Source of the DNA: Alphaproteobacteria bacterium
Lineage (GTDB): Bacteria; Pseudomonadota; Alphaproteobacteria; UBA8366; GCA-2717185
Assembly (NCBI GenBank): GCA_012103325.1
Contig: WLWY01000005.1
Span: 372,001-436,000, forward strand
Direction of reading: 5' to 3'
DNA: 64,000 nt
This document shows, one piece after another, positions 50,229-58,132 of this stretch (within the stretch, counting starts at the first letter, position 1; every line of letters begins with the position of its first letter). The notes under the pieces were generated by a model, which saw only the letters and a program-made list of their open reading frames with translations, did no database searches and was not told where the DNA came from. The position numbers were made by a program, and so were the translations under genes.

Positions 50229-51212
50229 ATGCTCTCGAAGCGATTTTGGCAACCCGGCACAGCCGCTCTGTTCGCGATGGTTGTCGCGGGCTGCGGTGTT
50301 GCCGATTATGGCGATGCGGTCGAAGCTTATGATCGGGACTATGCTGATCAACACAGGTACACGGCGCATTCGGTGCCACGTGGCGAGTTGAAACTGTACG
50401 CTCGTGCCTTTGGTTCCAGTGAAAAGAATGGTAAGCCGCCCTTCATACTGTTGCATGGATTTCCAGACAATCTTCATCTCTATGACCGGCTTTCACCCTT
50501 GTTGGGCGCCGACCGGCAAACCATTGCCTTCGACTTTTTAGGGTGGGGACGATCCGACAAACCCGACGGGCATCGCTATGACGCGGCGAGTTTGCGTACC
50601 GATCTGGAGGCGGTCATCGATTACTTCAAGCTCGACCGCGTCATCCTCGTTGCGCATGACGCCTCCGGCTTTCCTGTTATCGATTGGACGCTGGACAATC
50701 CGGAACGAACCGCCGGCCTTGTTCTTTTGAATACCGTCTATAGCCCGTCCGAAGCGGTAAAGGCACCGGATGCGATCGAGCGGTTTTCGTCGACCGGGAT
50801 CAAACGGGACATCGCGGTATTCGTCGCCAGCCTGTTCGATGGGATATGGCAGTCGGGACATACCGAGCAGCTGGGCAAATTCTATTGCGACGCGGACGTA
50901 AAAGACCAGCACCTCAAAATTCTCTCCTATTATTCCTTTGCCATGAGACCCGCCTTTTTCGGGTTGAACGAGGTTCTGCGGGAGGAAATTGCCAGCCGGG
51001 CGAAAAATTTGCCGCGGATGAAAAGGTTTGCGCCGCCCGTGCTCGTGCTTTTCGGTGCTGAAGACCAGGATCTCAACAGCGGCGTGGCGCGCGAATTTCA
51101 TGACATCTTTCCGAACTCGACGCTGCACCTCCTGGAAGGTGCGTGCCACTATGTGCAACTCGACGCTCCAGCCGCAGTCGCAAAGCTCATCCTGACAGCA
51201 AAAATGCGGTAA
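50229..51212 (+). CDS. Alpha/beta hydrolase, predicted lipoprotein, Asp-nucleophile type
   Basis: A 327-residue alpha/beta hydrolase. The N-terminal signal ends in a lipobox (MVVAGCG), so it is probably lipid-anchored. The oxyanion block is LLHGFPDN, the nucleophile elbow is VAHDASGFP with Asp in place of Ser, the acid is in FGAEDQDLNSG and the base His in GACHYVQLD. An Asp nucleophile places it with haloalkane dehalogenases and epoxide hydrolases. The usual Trp after that Asp (HDW) is Ala here. The substrate may be an epoxide, haloalkane or other electrophile. Probably HxlR-controlled. Confidence 0.85.
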   Translation: MLSKRFWQPGTAALFAMVVAGCGVADYGDAVEAYDRDYADQHRYTAHSVPRGELKLYARAFGSSEKNGKPPFILLHGFPDNLHLYDRLSPLLGADRQTIAFDFLGWGRSDKPDGHRYDAASLRTDLEAVIDYFKLDRVILVAHDASGFPVIDWTLDNPERTAGLVLLNTVYSPSEAVKAPDAIERFSSTGIKRDIAVFVASLFDGIWQSGHTEQLGKFYCDADVKDQHLKILSYYSFAMRPAFFGLNEVLREEIASRAKNLPRMKRFAPPVLVLFGAEDQDLNSGVAREFHDIFPNSTLHLLEGACHYVQLDAPAAVAKLILTAKMR

Positions 51213-51262
51213 GCTTGCTTCCCATCACCGGCTTTCGGTTCGGTCAAGGTGGAGGGAGGCGA

Positions 51263-51664
51263 ATGGACATCACGGTTACCGCCATTACGGCGGGATTGCT
51301 CGCGTTGACGCTTATCGTTCTCAGCGTCAATGTCATCAGGTTGCGGGGACAGAACAAAGTTTCGCTTGGCGATGGCGGCAACGAGGCGCTGCAGCGCGCC
51401 ATCCGCGGGCAGGCCAATTGTGCGGAATATGCGCCGATCGGCGTCCTGCTACTGCTTGTCGCCGAACTGCAGTCAGCCAATTTCTACCTGTTGATCGTGC
51501 TTGGCGCCGCGCTGCTTATCGGCCGGCTGATGCACGGCTACGCCTTCGGCTTTACGAGCGGCAATATTCCGTTGCGGCGGGGCGGCATGATGCTGACGTT
51601 CATCGCCATCGTTTCGCTTGCGGTGGTCGATGTGGCGATGCCGATGATCGGTTGGCTGAGCTAA
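51263..51664 (+). CDS. MAPEG-family membrane protein
   Basis: A 133-residue four-helix membrane protein of the MAPEG superfamily. It has AGLLALTLIVLSVNVIRLR at the start, the family loop GQANCAEYAPIGVLLLLVAE, then RLMHGYAFGF and a final VSLAVVDVAMPMIGWL. MAPEG proteins include membrane glutathione transferases. The ATG at 51263 has GGAGGGAGG upstream. It lies 51 bp after the hydrolase stop in the same direction, so the pair may detoxify electrophiles together. It overlaps the end of the convergent SDR gene by four bases. Confidence 0.88.
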   Translation: MDITVTAITAGLLALTLIVLSVNVIRLRGQNKVSLGDGGNEALQRAIRGQANCAEYAPIGVLLLLVAELQSANFYLLIVLGAALLIGRLMHGYAFGFTSGNIPLRRGGMMLTFIAIVSLAVVDVAMPMIGWLS

Positions 51665-52440
51665 TTCGGCACCAGGCCGCCATCGACGTTGTAGGCTTGG
51701 CCAGTAATGTTGCGCGCGCCGGGCGAGGCGAGGAAGACAGCCAAAGCAGCGATATCTTCCGGCTGATTGGCGCGGCCAATCGGGATCGGCTTGAGGTGAT
51801 TGGCCAACGCTTCTTCGAGGCTGACGCCCTGCTCCTCGGCCCGGACGACCAGGTTGCGGTCGCTCAGCGGCGTGCGGGTCACGCCGGGGCAGATCGCATT
51901 GACGTTGATATTGTGTTGGCCGAGCTGTTGCGCCGCCGTCTTGGTCAGCGCGATGACTGCGCCCTTGCTGGCCGCATAGGCCGCGTTCGAGGTGCCGGCA
52001 TAGCCGCGCCCGGCGATGGAGGCGGTGTTGATGATGCAGCCATGCCCTTGTTCGATCATTTGCCGCGCCGCGCGCTGCAGGCAGAAGAAGACGCCTTTCG
52101 CGTTGACCCGGTGGATGCGGTCCCAGTCCTCTTCCGTCAAATCCATGATGTAGGCGCGTCGCGTGACACCGGCATTGTTGACGATGACGTCCAGCTGGCC
52201 GAATTCGGCGACCGCGGCCTCAACCATGCGGTCGATGTCGCCGACATCGCCGACGTCGGCTTGCACCGCGAGTGTCTTGACCTGAAACTCGCCGGCCTTG
52301 TTGGCGGCTTTTTGCGCCGCGTCGCCGTCGATATCCACCGATACGACATGCGCGCCGGCTTCGGCCATGGCCACCGCAATCGCTTCTCCGATGCCCGCAC
52401 CCGACCCGGTGACCAGCACGACCTTGTCTTTCAGGATCAT
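51661..52440 (-). CDS. Short-chain dehydrogenase/reductase
   Basis: A 259-residue classical SDR. It has VTGSGAGIGEAIAVAMAEAGAHVV, DVGDVGDI, VNNAGVTR and active-site AYAASKGAVIAL. The ending NITGQAYNVDGGL is typical of 3-oxoacyl reductases and glucose-type dehydrogenases. GGAGGAGG precedes the ATG. It follows the TauD gene by 20 bp on the same strand, so it likely oxidises or reduces the product of that oxygenase. Confidence 0.9.
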   Translation of the reverse strand: MILKDKVVLVTGSGAGIGEAIAVAMAEAGAHVVSVDIDGDAAQKAANKAGEFQVKTLAVQADVGDVGDIDRMVEAAVAEFGQLDVIVNNAGVTRRAYIMDLTEEDWDRIHRVNAKGVFFCLQRAARQMIEQGHGCIINTASIAGRGYAGTSNAAYAASKGAVIALTKTAAQQLGQHNINVNAICPGVTRTPLSDRNLVVRAEEQGVSLEEALANHLKPIPIGRANQPEDIAALAVFLASPGARNITGQAYNVDGGLVPN

Positions 52441-52460
52441 CGCATCCTCCTCCGTGTGCG

Positions 52461-53543
52461 TTAAATCGGGTCCAGCGGCGCCTTGAATTCGGTGCCGGGG
52501 CAGACGATGCCGCCGCGGTCGCCGATATCGATATTGCCGTATCGCTCCGCATAGCTGGGTGGGAGCGGTCTCCCGTTCGGCGGGCAGACCCAGAGCCGCA
52601 GCAGATAGCGCCGCTTTGCCGGGTCTTCCCAGTCGCGGTAGTCGGCACGGCCATGCAGGATCTCATGATTGTTGAGCAGCTGTATGTCGCCTTCCTTGAA
52701 CTCGATGGCGAGATGGTTCGCCGGGTCCTCGGCGATTTCCTCGATCAGATCGAAGGTTTCGAACTGGGCATCGGTGAAACGCGGCACGGCTTCAAAGCGC
52801 TGGGAGGACCGAATGTAGAGGCCCGAAAAATGACTGTTCAGACGGCCTTCGTACCATTGGAAGATCGGCATAACCCACCACGGGTCCTTGCCTTCGGGCA
52901 CTTCGCCGCGCCGGTCGCGGTGGATCGGGCGATACAATTCCTTGACCAGTTCGGGCCGGCGTTTGAGCATCTCATTGTGAATGGTCGAGGCAGAGATGAT
53001 CGTGCTCTCGCCGCCTTCCATCGCCGCGCGCAGGCACAGCAGGCCGACGATATCGACGGAATCGGTGTGAAACCGCAGCGGACCGCCACCGCGATAGCCG
53101 CGAAGATTGGCGTCGTTCACGAAATCATGGCCAAGATCGCAGACATGGCCCAGAACGTGGCCCTCGGCATTTTGCGAGCGCGGCGTGCCCATATGCGCAC
53201 CGATCCCGAAATAGACGCGCGCCGCCTCTTCCTTTGAATAGCCGCCGACCGGGATGCCGCGGATCTGCACGAAGCCGCGGCCATCCATAATATCGCGCCG
53301 CAGCTCCCGAAGGCGGTCGCCGAAGGTCGGCAACGGGAAGTTCGACTGATCGATTTCGATGATCTCCAAGCCGTTCGCCACGGTCGATCGCATGGCATCG
53401 TCCAGCTCCTGTATTTCCGTGTCGGAGAGGATGTACTGCCAGCTTAAATCCTTTTGCATGTCCTGCGCGCGCCACGCGGCAGGGCCTTCCAGCATGCCTT
53501 CGGGCACCGGCGGCAATTCAGATAACGTCGTTTGCTCAATCAT
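52461..53543 (-). CDS. TauD/TfdA-family Fe(II)/2-oxoglutarate dioxygenase
   Basis: A 360-residue member, longer than typical TauD because of an N-terminal extension of about 65 residues. Iron ligands are His and Asp in RFHTDSVDIVGLL and a distal His in NNHEILHGRADY; the 2-oxoglutarate Arg is in RRYLLRLWV. The sequence resembles the group often annotated as gamma-butyrobetaine-hydroxylase-like or taurine-catabolism dioxygenases. It heads a two-gene unit with an SDR. The upstream region contains a weak ribosome site only. Confidence 0.9.
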   Translation of the reverse strand: MIEQTTLSELPPVPEGMLEGPAAWRAQDMQKDLSWQYILSDTEIQELDDAMRSTVANGLEIIEIDQSNFPLPTFGDRLRELRRDIMDGRGFVQIRGIPVGGYSKEEAARVYFGIGAHMGTPRSQNAEGHVLGHVCDLGHDFVNDANLRGYRGGGPLRFHTDSVDIVGLLCLRAAMEGGESTIISASTIHNEMLKRRPELVKELYRPIHRDRRGEVPEGKDPWWVMPIFQWYEGRLNSHFSGLYIRSSQRFEAVPRFTDAQFETFDLIEEIAEDPANHLAIEFKEGDIQLLNNHEILHGRADYRDWEDPAKRRYLLRLWVCPPNGRPLPPSYAERYGNIDIGDRGGIVCPGTEFKAPLDPI

Positions 53544-53684
53544 GATTTTCGTTCCGCAACATTCGATTGGTCCGTTGAACCGTTCTCCGCTTCTTTCATT
53601 CTGCTTCGACAGACCGTTTAATATCCAGTCCTACTTGCCGGGCACGCCTGTGCCATGTGTCAACGCAACGCAAAGGAGCATCTC

Positions 53685-54077
53685 ATGACGGATCAAACCG
53701 CTGAACTCACGCTTGCGGATCTTGACTACATCAACGACGCCTACCGGTCCCGCGATGTCGACGCCGTCGTCGATACCTTCACCGACGACGCGGTTTTCAT
53801 GATCTCTCGCGGCGCCGATTCCTGGGGCACGAAATTCGAGGGCAAGGATGAGATCCGAAAACTGTTCGAGAAGCGTTTCACAAGCAAGAGAAATATGCGT
53901 TGGGAACACCAGGGCAAATGGATTTGCGGCGACCGCGTCGTGCTGCAATTCATCGTCGTCGCGACCTTGGACAATGGTGAGGAAATCCGCCTGCACGGCT
54001 GCGATCTGATGCAGATGCGCGGCAACAAGGTTGCGGTCAAGGATACCTACTGGAAGTCTCACGAACCGCCGCTGTAA
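53685..54077 (+). CDS. SnoaL-like (NTF2-fold) protein
   Basis: A 130-residue single-domain protein of the nuclear transport factor 2 (SnoaL/SgcJ-like) fold. Visible pieces are LADLDYINDAYRSRDVDAVVDTFTDDAVF, WGTKFEGKDEIRKLFEKRF and strands RVVLQFIVVATLDNGEEIRL. Such folds include isomerases, dehydratases and polyketide cyclases; no catalytic motif identifies this one. AAAGGAG precedes the ATG. It is divergent from the TauD gene and convergent with the amidohydrolase. Confidence 0.82.
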   Translation: MTDQTAELTLADLDYINDAYRSRDVDAVVDTFTDDAVFMISRGADSWGTKFEGKDEIRKLFEKRFTSKRNMRWEHQGKWICGDRVVLQFIVVATLDNGEEIRLHGCDLMQMRGNKVAVKDTYWKSHEPPL

Positions 54078-54087
54078 TTCGTTAAAA

Positions 54088-54945
54088 CTACGTGGCCGCG
54101 TAGCGGCAGACCGCTTCGATCACGTGATCCATCGTTTCCTTGACCGCCGCGAAGCCATCCGTCCGTTTGAACGTTTCGGTGTCGATGAACATCCGTTTGT
54201 TGATTTCGACAAAGACGCTCTCGACGCCATTTGCCGGGTCGCAGTGCCGGCGCGTGAGATAACCGCCATAGTAAGGAAAGTTGATGCTCACCGAATGCCC
54301 CCGATCTTCCAGCGTCTTGGTCACGAACTGCAAAAATTCGGGGGTACAGGTCGTCCCGTGCACATCGCCAAGATTGAAATCGGCGCGCGGTTTGCCCGGA
54401 TCGGCGTGGGTCGGCGCGCCGACCGCGGACATGCAGTGGCAAGAGAACTGAAACGCACGGCCATGCGCCGCCTTCATTCCGGTGAGGATTCGCGACAGCT
54501 CTTGATGATAAGGCTCGTGGTAATCGTCGAGCCGCGCCTGAACCTCTTCGACGGTCAACTTGCGCTCCTGCATCTCCTCGCCGTAACGGGACAAGCGCTT
54601 GATCAGACCGAGGCCGCGCTCTGTGAAATCGCTCTGCTCGGTCGGACCCGGCCATTCGCCTTCGATCTGACGCTCGTCGATATCCGCAGCACTGCGGTTG
54701 GTATCGACGTAGGTGTTGGGGAAACTGGCGTAGAGCATGGTCGCGCCGAGACCCGGGGCCGCGCCGCATAGTTCTTCGACATACATCGAGACGTTGTCAT
54801 GCAGCACCGAGAACGGGATCGGCGAGCGAAAATCATGAGGATACTCGCGGCCGCTGCGCGAGACGTCGACGAGCACCGGAACCGGCGCGCCGGCCGGTTC
54901 GTAGCGCAGAAAGACTCCCGGGCGCGTGTCGATAAGGCCTGTCAT
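54088..54945 (-). CDS. N-formylglutamate amidohydrolase family protein
   Basis: A 285-residue member of the N-formylglutamate amidohydrolase family. It has the N-terminal VLVDVSRSGREYP, the metal-ligand-rich SFPNTYVDTNRSAADIDE, and SCHCMSAVG. The later EINKRMFID segment is also typical. Classical members hydrolyse N-formyl-L-glutamate in histidine degradation, but no hut genes are adjacent, so another N-acyl or N-formyl amide is possible. It is monocistronic, with its start facing the structured region that precedes an MFS gene. Confidence 0.88.
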   Translation of the reverse strand: MTGLIDTRPGVFLRYEPAGAPVPVLVDVSRSGREYPHDFRSPIPFSVLHDNVSMYVEELCGAAPGLGATMLYASFPNTYVDTNRSAADIDERQIEGEWPGPTEQSDFTERGLGLIKRLSRYGEEMQERKLTVEEVQARLDDYHEPYHQELSRILTGMKAAHGRAFQFSCHCMSAVGAPTHADPGKPRADFNLGDVHGTTCTPEFLQFVTKTLEDRGHSVSINFPYYGGYLTRRHCDPANGVESVFVEINKRMFIDTETFKRTDGFAAVKETMDHVIEAVCRYAAT

Positions 54946-55108
54946 GCACCAATCCCCCTTGGATATAATTTGGGCGATTTACGATGGTAACGCCGCCGGC
55001 AACGGGCTCCAACGCTATTGTGCGGGGTAAGCCCTCTTGTGCGCCGGCCTTTGCTGGAGGCGCGCGTAATAGGCTTCCGCGCAGGCGAGGACGCTCCATT
55101 GATAATAG

Positions 55109-55217
55109 AGTGCGCGCTCCGGGCTGCCGGGTGCGCACGCCAAATTCTTCCCCGGATGCTGTCCAGACTAATCGAACCACGGCGCCACCGGTTCGATTAG
55201 TCTGGACAGCACCCGGG
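55109..55217. repeat. Structured intergenic region with a 28-bp-stem hairpin
   Basis: Two hairpins are clear. One is a short GTGCGC...GCGCAC stem at 55109-55138. The other is a long stem with arms 55157-55178 and 55190-55211 (22 bp perfect, beginning TGCTGTCCAGACTAATCG) that extends to 55151-55217 with one mismatch (CCCGGATGCTG versus CAGCACCCGGG). The loop is 11 bases containing GGCGCC. It lies in the 361-bp gap upstream of the MFS gene; the remainder of the gap shows nothing else recognisable. Confidence 0.8.
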
Positions 55218-55306
55218 TGCAGCCGGTACCCCTTTAGGAAGGTGCTTCCAGTCGAGTTCCCCATGACAACCTACACTTGCCATTCCCCCGAGAGAGGGGC
55301 GACCTC

Positions 55307-56503
55307 ATGACACGCCAGGCCTGGATCATGGTCGTTTGCGGTGTCTTGATCGTCATGGTGGGTGGCGGTCTGCGTCAGGCCTTCGGTGTCTTCCTGCGGC
55401 CTGTGGCACTCGATTTGGATATCGGCCGGCAGCTGTTCGGTCTGGTCATCGCGGCGCAGGCGCTCATCTACGGCGTATCTCAACCTGCGGCGGGCCTGCT
55501 CGCCGACCGCTACGGCTCGATCCGGATCATCATTGCCGGAGTCGTGCTCTATGCCGCCGGCCTTTGGATGGCGAGTTTCGCCACCGACGCTGTCGATCTG
55601 TTCATTTCGCTCGGCGTTCTGGTCGGGTTGGGGCTCAGTGGCCCGACACAGGTTCTAGTACTCGGCGCGGTGGGCAAGGTCGTTCCCAATGAGAAGCGCA
55701 GCCTCGTATTCGGGACGGTGATCGCTTCCACATCGCTCGGCATGTTCTTCTTCGTGCCGGGTGTGCAGCAATTGCTCGATACGCTGGGGTGGCGGGAAAC
55801 ATTCGTGATTCTGGCGCTGATGATCGCGGTGCTGCCGCTGTTCACGATTGGATTGCGCACCGGCTCTACCGTGCAGGCCAGCGGTCCCAGCCAGTCATTG
55901 CGGGAGGCGATTGGTGAGGCGAGTTCCCATTCGGGCTATCTTTTTCTGACAGCCGGTTTCTTCGTCTGCGGCTTTCACGTGACCTTTATCGCGACGCACC
56001 TGCCGGCCTTCCTGATCGACAACGGTGTGTCTTCGACCGCCGCCGCCTATTCGCTGGGTCTGATCGGGCTGTGCAACGTCGCGGGTGCCTACATCTTTGG
56101 CGCGCTGGGTGACCGGTTCAGCAAGAAAAACCTTTTGTGCTGGATCTACTTCGGGCGCGCGGTGTTGATGGGAATGGTCCTGATCGTGCCGATCAACGAT
56201 GTGACGGCGCTGATCTTCGGCGTCTTCATGGGGTTGCTGTGGCTCGCCACCGTACCGCTCACGAGCGGGATCGTCGCCCAGGTGTTCGGGACACGCTATT
56301 TCTCGATGCTGTTCGGCGTCGTCATGATGAGCCACCAGTTCGGCAGCTTCGCCGGCGCGTGGCTCGGCGGCTACATTTACGACACGACGGGGACCTACGA
56401 CCTGATGTGGGCGGCCTCGGTCGGCGTCGGATTGCTTGCCACCGCGCTGCACTGGCCGATCCGCGAGCAGCCGCTTGCGCGGCTGTCGCAAGAAACGGCC
56501 TAG
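55307..56503 (+). CDS. MFS transporter
   Basis: A 398-residue MFS protein with 12 predicted helices. It opens ITMV-like as QAWIMVVCGVLIVMVGGGLRQAFGVFL, has the loop ADRYGSIRI after the second helix and a second half with ALGDRFSKKNLLCWIYFGRAV. The pattern resembles the oxalate/formate- and monocarboxylate-type (OFA/MCT) MFS group. GAGAGGGG precedes the ATG at 55307. It is monocistronic; upstream is a long hairpin. The substrate may be a carboxylate, but that is inference. Confidence 0.88.
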   Translation: MTRQAWIMVVCGVLIVMVGGGLRQAFGVFLRPVALDLDIGRQLFGLVIAAQALIYGVSQPAAGLLADRYGSIRIIIAGVVLYAAGLWMASFATDAVDLFISLGVLVGLGLSGPTQVLVLGAVGKVVPNEKRSLVFGTVIASTSLGMFFFVPGVQQLLDTLGWRETFVILALMIAVLPLFTIGLRTGSTVQASGPSQSLREAIGEASSHSGYLFLTAGFFVCGFHVTFIATHLPAFLIDNGVSSTAAAYSLGLIGLCNVAGAYIFGALGDRFSKKNLLCWIYFGRAVLMGMVLIVPINDVTALIFGVFMGLLWLATVPLTSGIVAQVFGTRYFSMLFGVVMMSHQFGSFAGAWLGGYIYDTTGTYDLMWAASVGVGLLATALHWPIREQPLARLSQETA

Positions 56504-56513
56504 CCGACGTTTC

Positions 56514-56954
56514 CTACCAGTTTCCCGTGTTTTCCATCGACGCCCAGGGCTCCTGGTCCGGCAAGCGCTCGCCGTTCTGCAGCAGTTCGATGGAGATGTT
56601 ATCCGGCGTGCGGATGAACGCCATATAACCGTCGCGCGGCGGCCGGTTGATAGTGATGCCCGCATCCATCAGCTTCTGGCAGGTGTCGTAGATGTTGTCG
56701 ACCTGATAAGCGAGATGGCCGAAATTGCGGCCGCCGGCATAATCTTCCGGGTCCCAATTGTAGGTGAGTTCGAGAACCGGCGCCTTGTTCGCTCGGGCCG
56801 CTTCCTCATCTTCCTTGGCGGCGAGAAAAAGGTTGGTATAGCGGCCCTTTTCGCTTTCGGTACGGCGCATCTCGACCATGCCAAGCATGTTGCAGAAAAA
56901 ATCCAGCGTCTTATCGAGATCCGTAACGCGCACCATGGTGTGAAGATATCGCAT
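56514..56954 (-). CDS. gloA: Glyoxalase I (lactoylglutathione lyase) type VOC protein
   Basis: A 146-residue glyoxalase I-like protein. The four expected metal-ligand positions are conserved: His in LHTMVRV near the N-terminus, Glu in LELTYNWD, His in NFGHLAYQV and Glu in SIELLQNG. The enzyme isomerises the methylglyoxal-glutathione hemithioacetal to S-lactoylglutathione in the cytoplasm. GGAGGGAG precedes the ATG at 56954. It is monocistronic, converging on the MFS gene; its promoter runs into the 57-kb nested palindrome. Confidence 0.92.
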   Translation of the reverse strand: MRYLHTMVRVTDLDKTLDFFCNMLGMVEMRRTESEKGRYTNLFLAAKEDEEAARANKAPVLELTYNWDPEDYAGGRNFGHLAYQVDNIYDTCQKLMDAGITINRPPRDGYMAFIRTPDNISIELLQNGERLPDQEPWASMENTGNW

Positions 56955-57025
56955 AGGAAGCACTCCCTCCGTTCGAATTGATTTGGCCAATTCGTAACAT
57001 GCGCCGGGAGTTGCGCAAATGCCTG

Positions 57026-57288
57026 ATACCAAGGAGCGCTGATAGTGACCCCTAGAGACGGGTTATCCAGGTTTTCGGCAAGGAGCGCGCGGCGCAGCGA
57101 TGCGGGGTATCGGAAGCCGGGCGCGACGCTGTCCGAAAGCCTGGATAACCCGCCCTTCGGGTCGCGTATGCGGTCCGTCGGAGAGCGTCGGAACGGCTTG
57201 ACGATGCCCCGCATCGACTGCGCCGCCCCTCCTACCCGACGGACCGCATACGCGATCTCTAGGGGTCACTATCAGCGCTCCTTGGTAT
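57026..57288. repeat. 263-bp nested palindromic element with mutually exclusive folds
   Basis: The outer ends are 33-bp perfect inverted repeats (57026-57058 and 57256-57288). Inside are paired arms A (57060-57078) with A' (57133-57151), C (57163-57181) with C' (57236-57254), B (57091-57107) with B' (57207-57224) and D (57124-57130) with D' (57184-57190). A-A' and C-C' give two side-by-side hairpins. B-B' and D-D' nest to give one long hairpin and cross the first set. No coding capacity is evident. It lies between the starts of gloA and the end of the Usp gene. The short relative at 9602-9634 suggests it is mobile or duplicated. Confidence 0.85.
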
Positions 57289-57292
57289 GAGT

Positions 57293-58132
57293 TCAACGGA
57301 CCAGCAGAACCGTGCAGGTGATTGAGTCGAGCAACCCGGCAACGTCGCCCGCCGGTAGCAAGGGGCTGTCGGCGCTCATGACGACCAACCCCGTATCCGG
57401 CCGTCCGACATGCGCGCAAAGTCCGGCGAGCGTGTTTGCCGAGAATGACTCCATCGTCACATCTCCGGCTTCTCCGCTAAGCAATCCTTGGGCCTGTTCT
57501 TTGAGTTGCTGGGGATCCTTGTCCTTCGTTTCCGGAAGGAGAACGGTGAGGGCGCCATTGCCATGGGTTAGGGCGGACGCCATTTGCAGGGCTTTTTCGC
57601 TCTGTTCGCCGCCGTCGAAGACGACGAATATCCGGCCCTCGACGCGGCGGCCGTCGCGCAGAATAAGAACGGACCGCGTCACGCGTTTAACCGTGGCGCT
57701 GGCGGGTAGGCCAAGGCGGGCATGCGCCGGGCCGCCGTGATGTCCGCCTTCGACGATAACCAGATCGGCGCCTTCCGCAGCGCTGGCAACCTCGTGGGCG
57801 ATGCGGCCGCGCACCGTGCGGAAGGACCATGCAACGCGGTCTCGTTCCGCGATTGTGGCCAGCTGCCGCTGAGCCGCCGCGGCGAGCCTTGCCATTTGCG
57901 ATTCCAGTTCCGACGGTTCGAGCGGTTGGCGCCCGCCGGTCGTCAGGTTGACTTGCGTCGTGAACGGCAGGGCGGCGAGTTGCAGAAGCTCGTCGTCTTC
58001 GACGAAGAGGCCCTGCAGTTCGGCGCGCAGGCGACGCGCCAACCCGGCGGCGACTTCCACGCTATTCGGTGTCGAGGCGCTTGAATCGAGCGCGATCAGG
58101 ATGCGCCGGATACGCGAAGCGGGGCTGTTCAT
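57293..58132 (-). CDS. Tandem universal stress protein
   Basis: A 279-residue protein with two Usp-like domains. The first (residues about 8-155) starts RRILIALDSSASTPNS and contains ADLVIVEGGHHGG; the second (about 165-279) starts RIFVVFDGGEQSEKALQMA and ends SITCTVLLVR. The ATP-binding G-x2-G-x9-G-S/T pattern is weak, so nucleotide binding is uncertain. It overlaps the upstream Lon-type gene by four bases (ATGA), so the pair is translationally coupled and probably responds to stress together. Confidence 0.85.
   Translation of the reverse strand: MNSPASRIRRILIALDSSASTPNSVEVAAGLARRLRAELQGLFVEDDELLQLAALPFTTQVNLTTGGRQPLEPSELESQMARLAAAAQRQLATIAERDRVAWSFRTVRGRIAHEVASAAEGADLVIVEGGHHGGPAHARLGLPASATVKRVTRSVLILRDGRRVEGRIFVVFDGGEQSEKALQMASALTHGNGALTVLLPETKDKDPQQLKEQAQGLLSGEAGDVTMESFSANTLAGLCAHVGRPDTGLVVMSADSPLLPAGDVAGLLDSITCTVLLVR

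Noticed and set aside
54833-55264. Minus frame of 143 codons over the structured region upstream of the MFS gene
   Set aside because: It translates palindromic repeat DNA and overlaps the amidohydrolase start. No ribosome site or known similarity.
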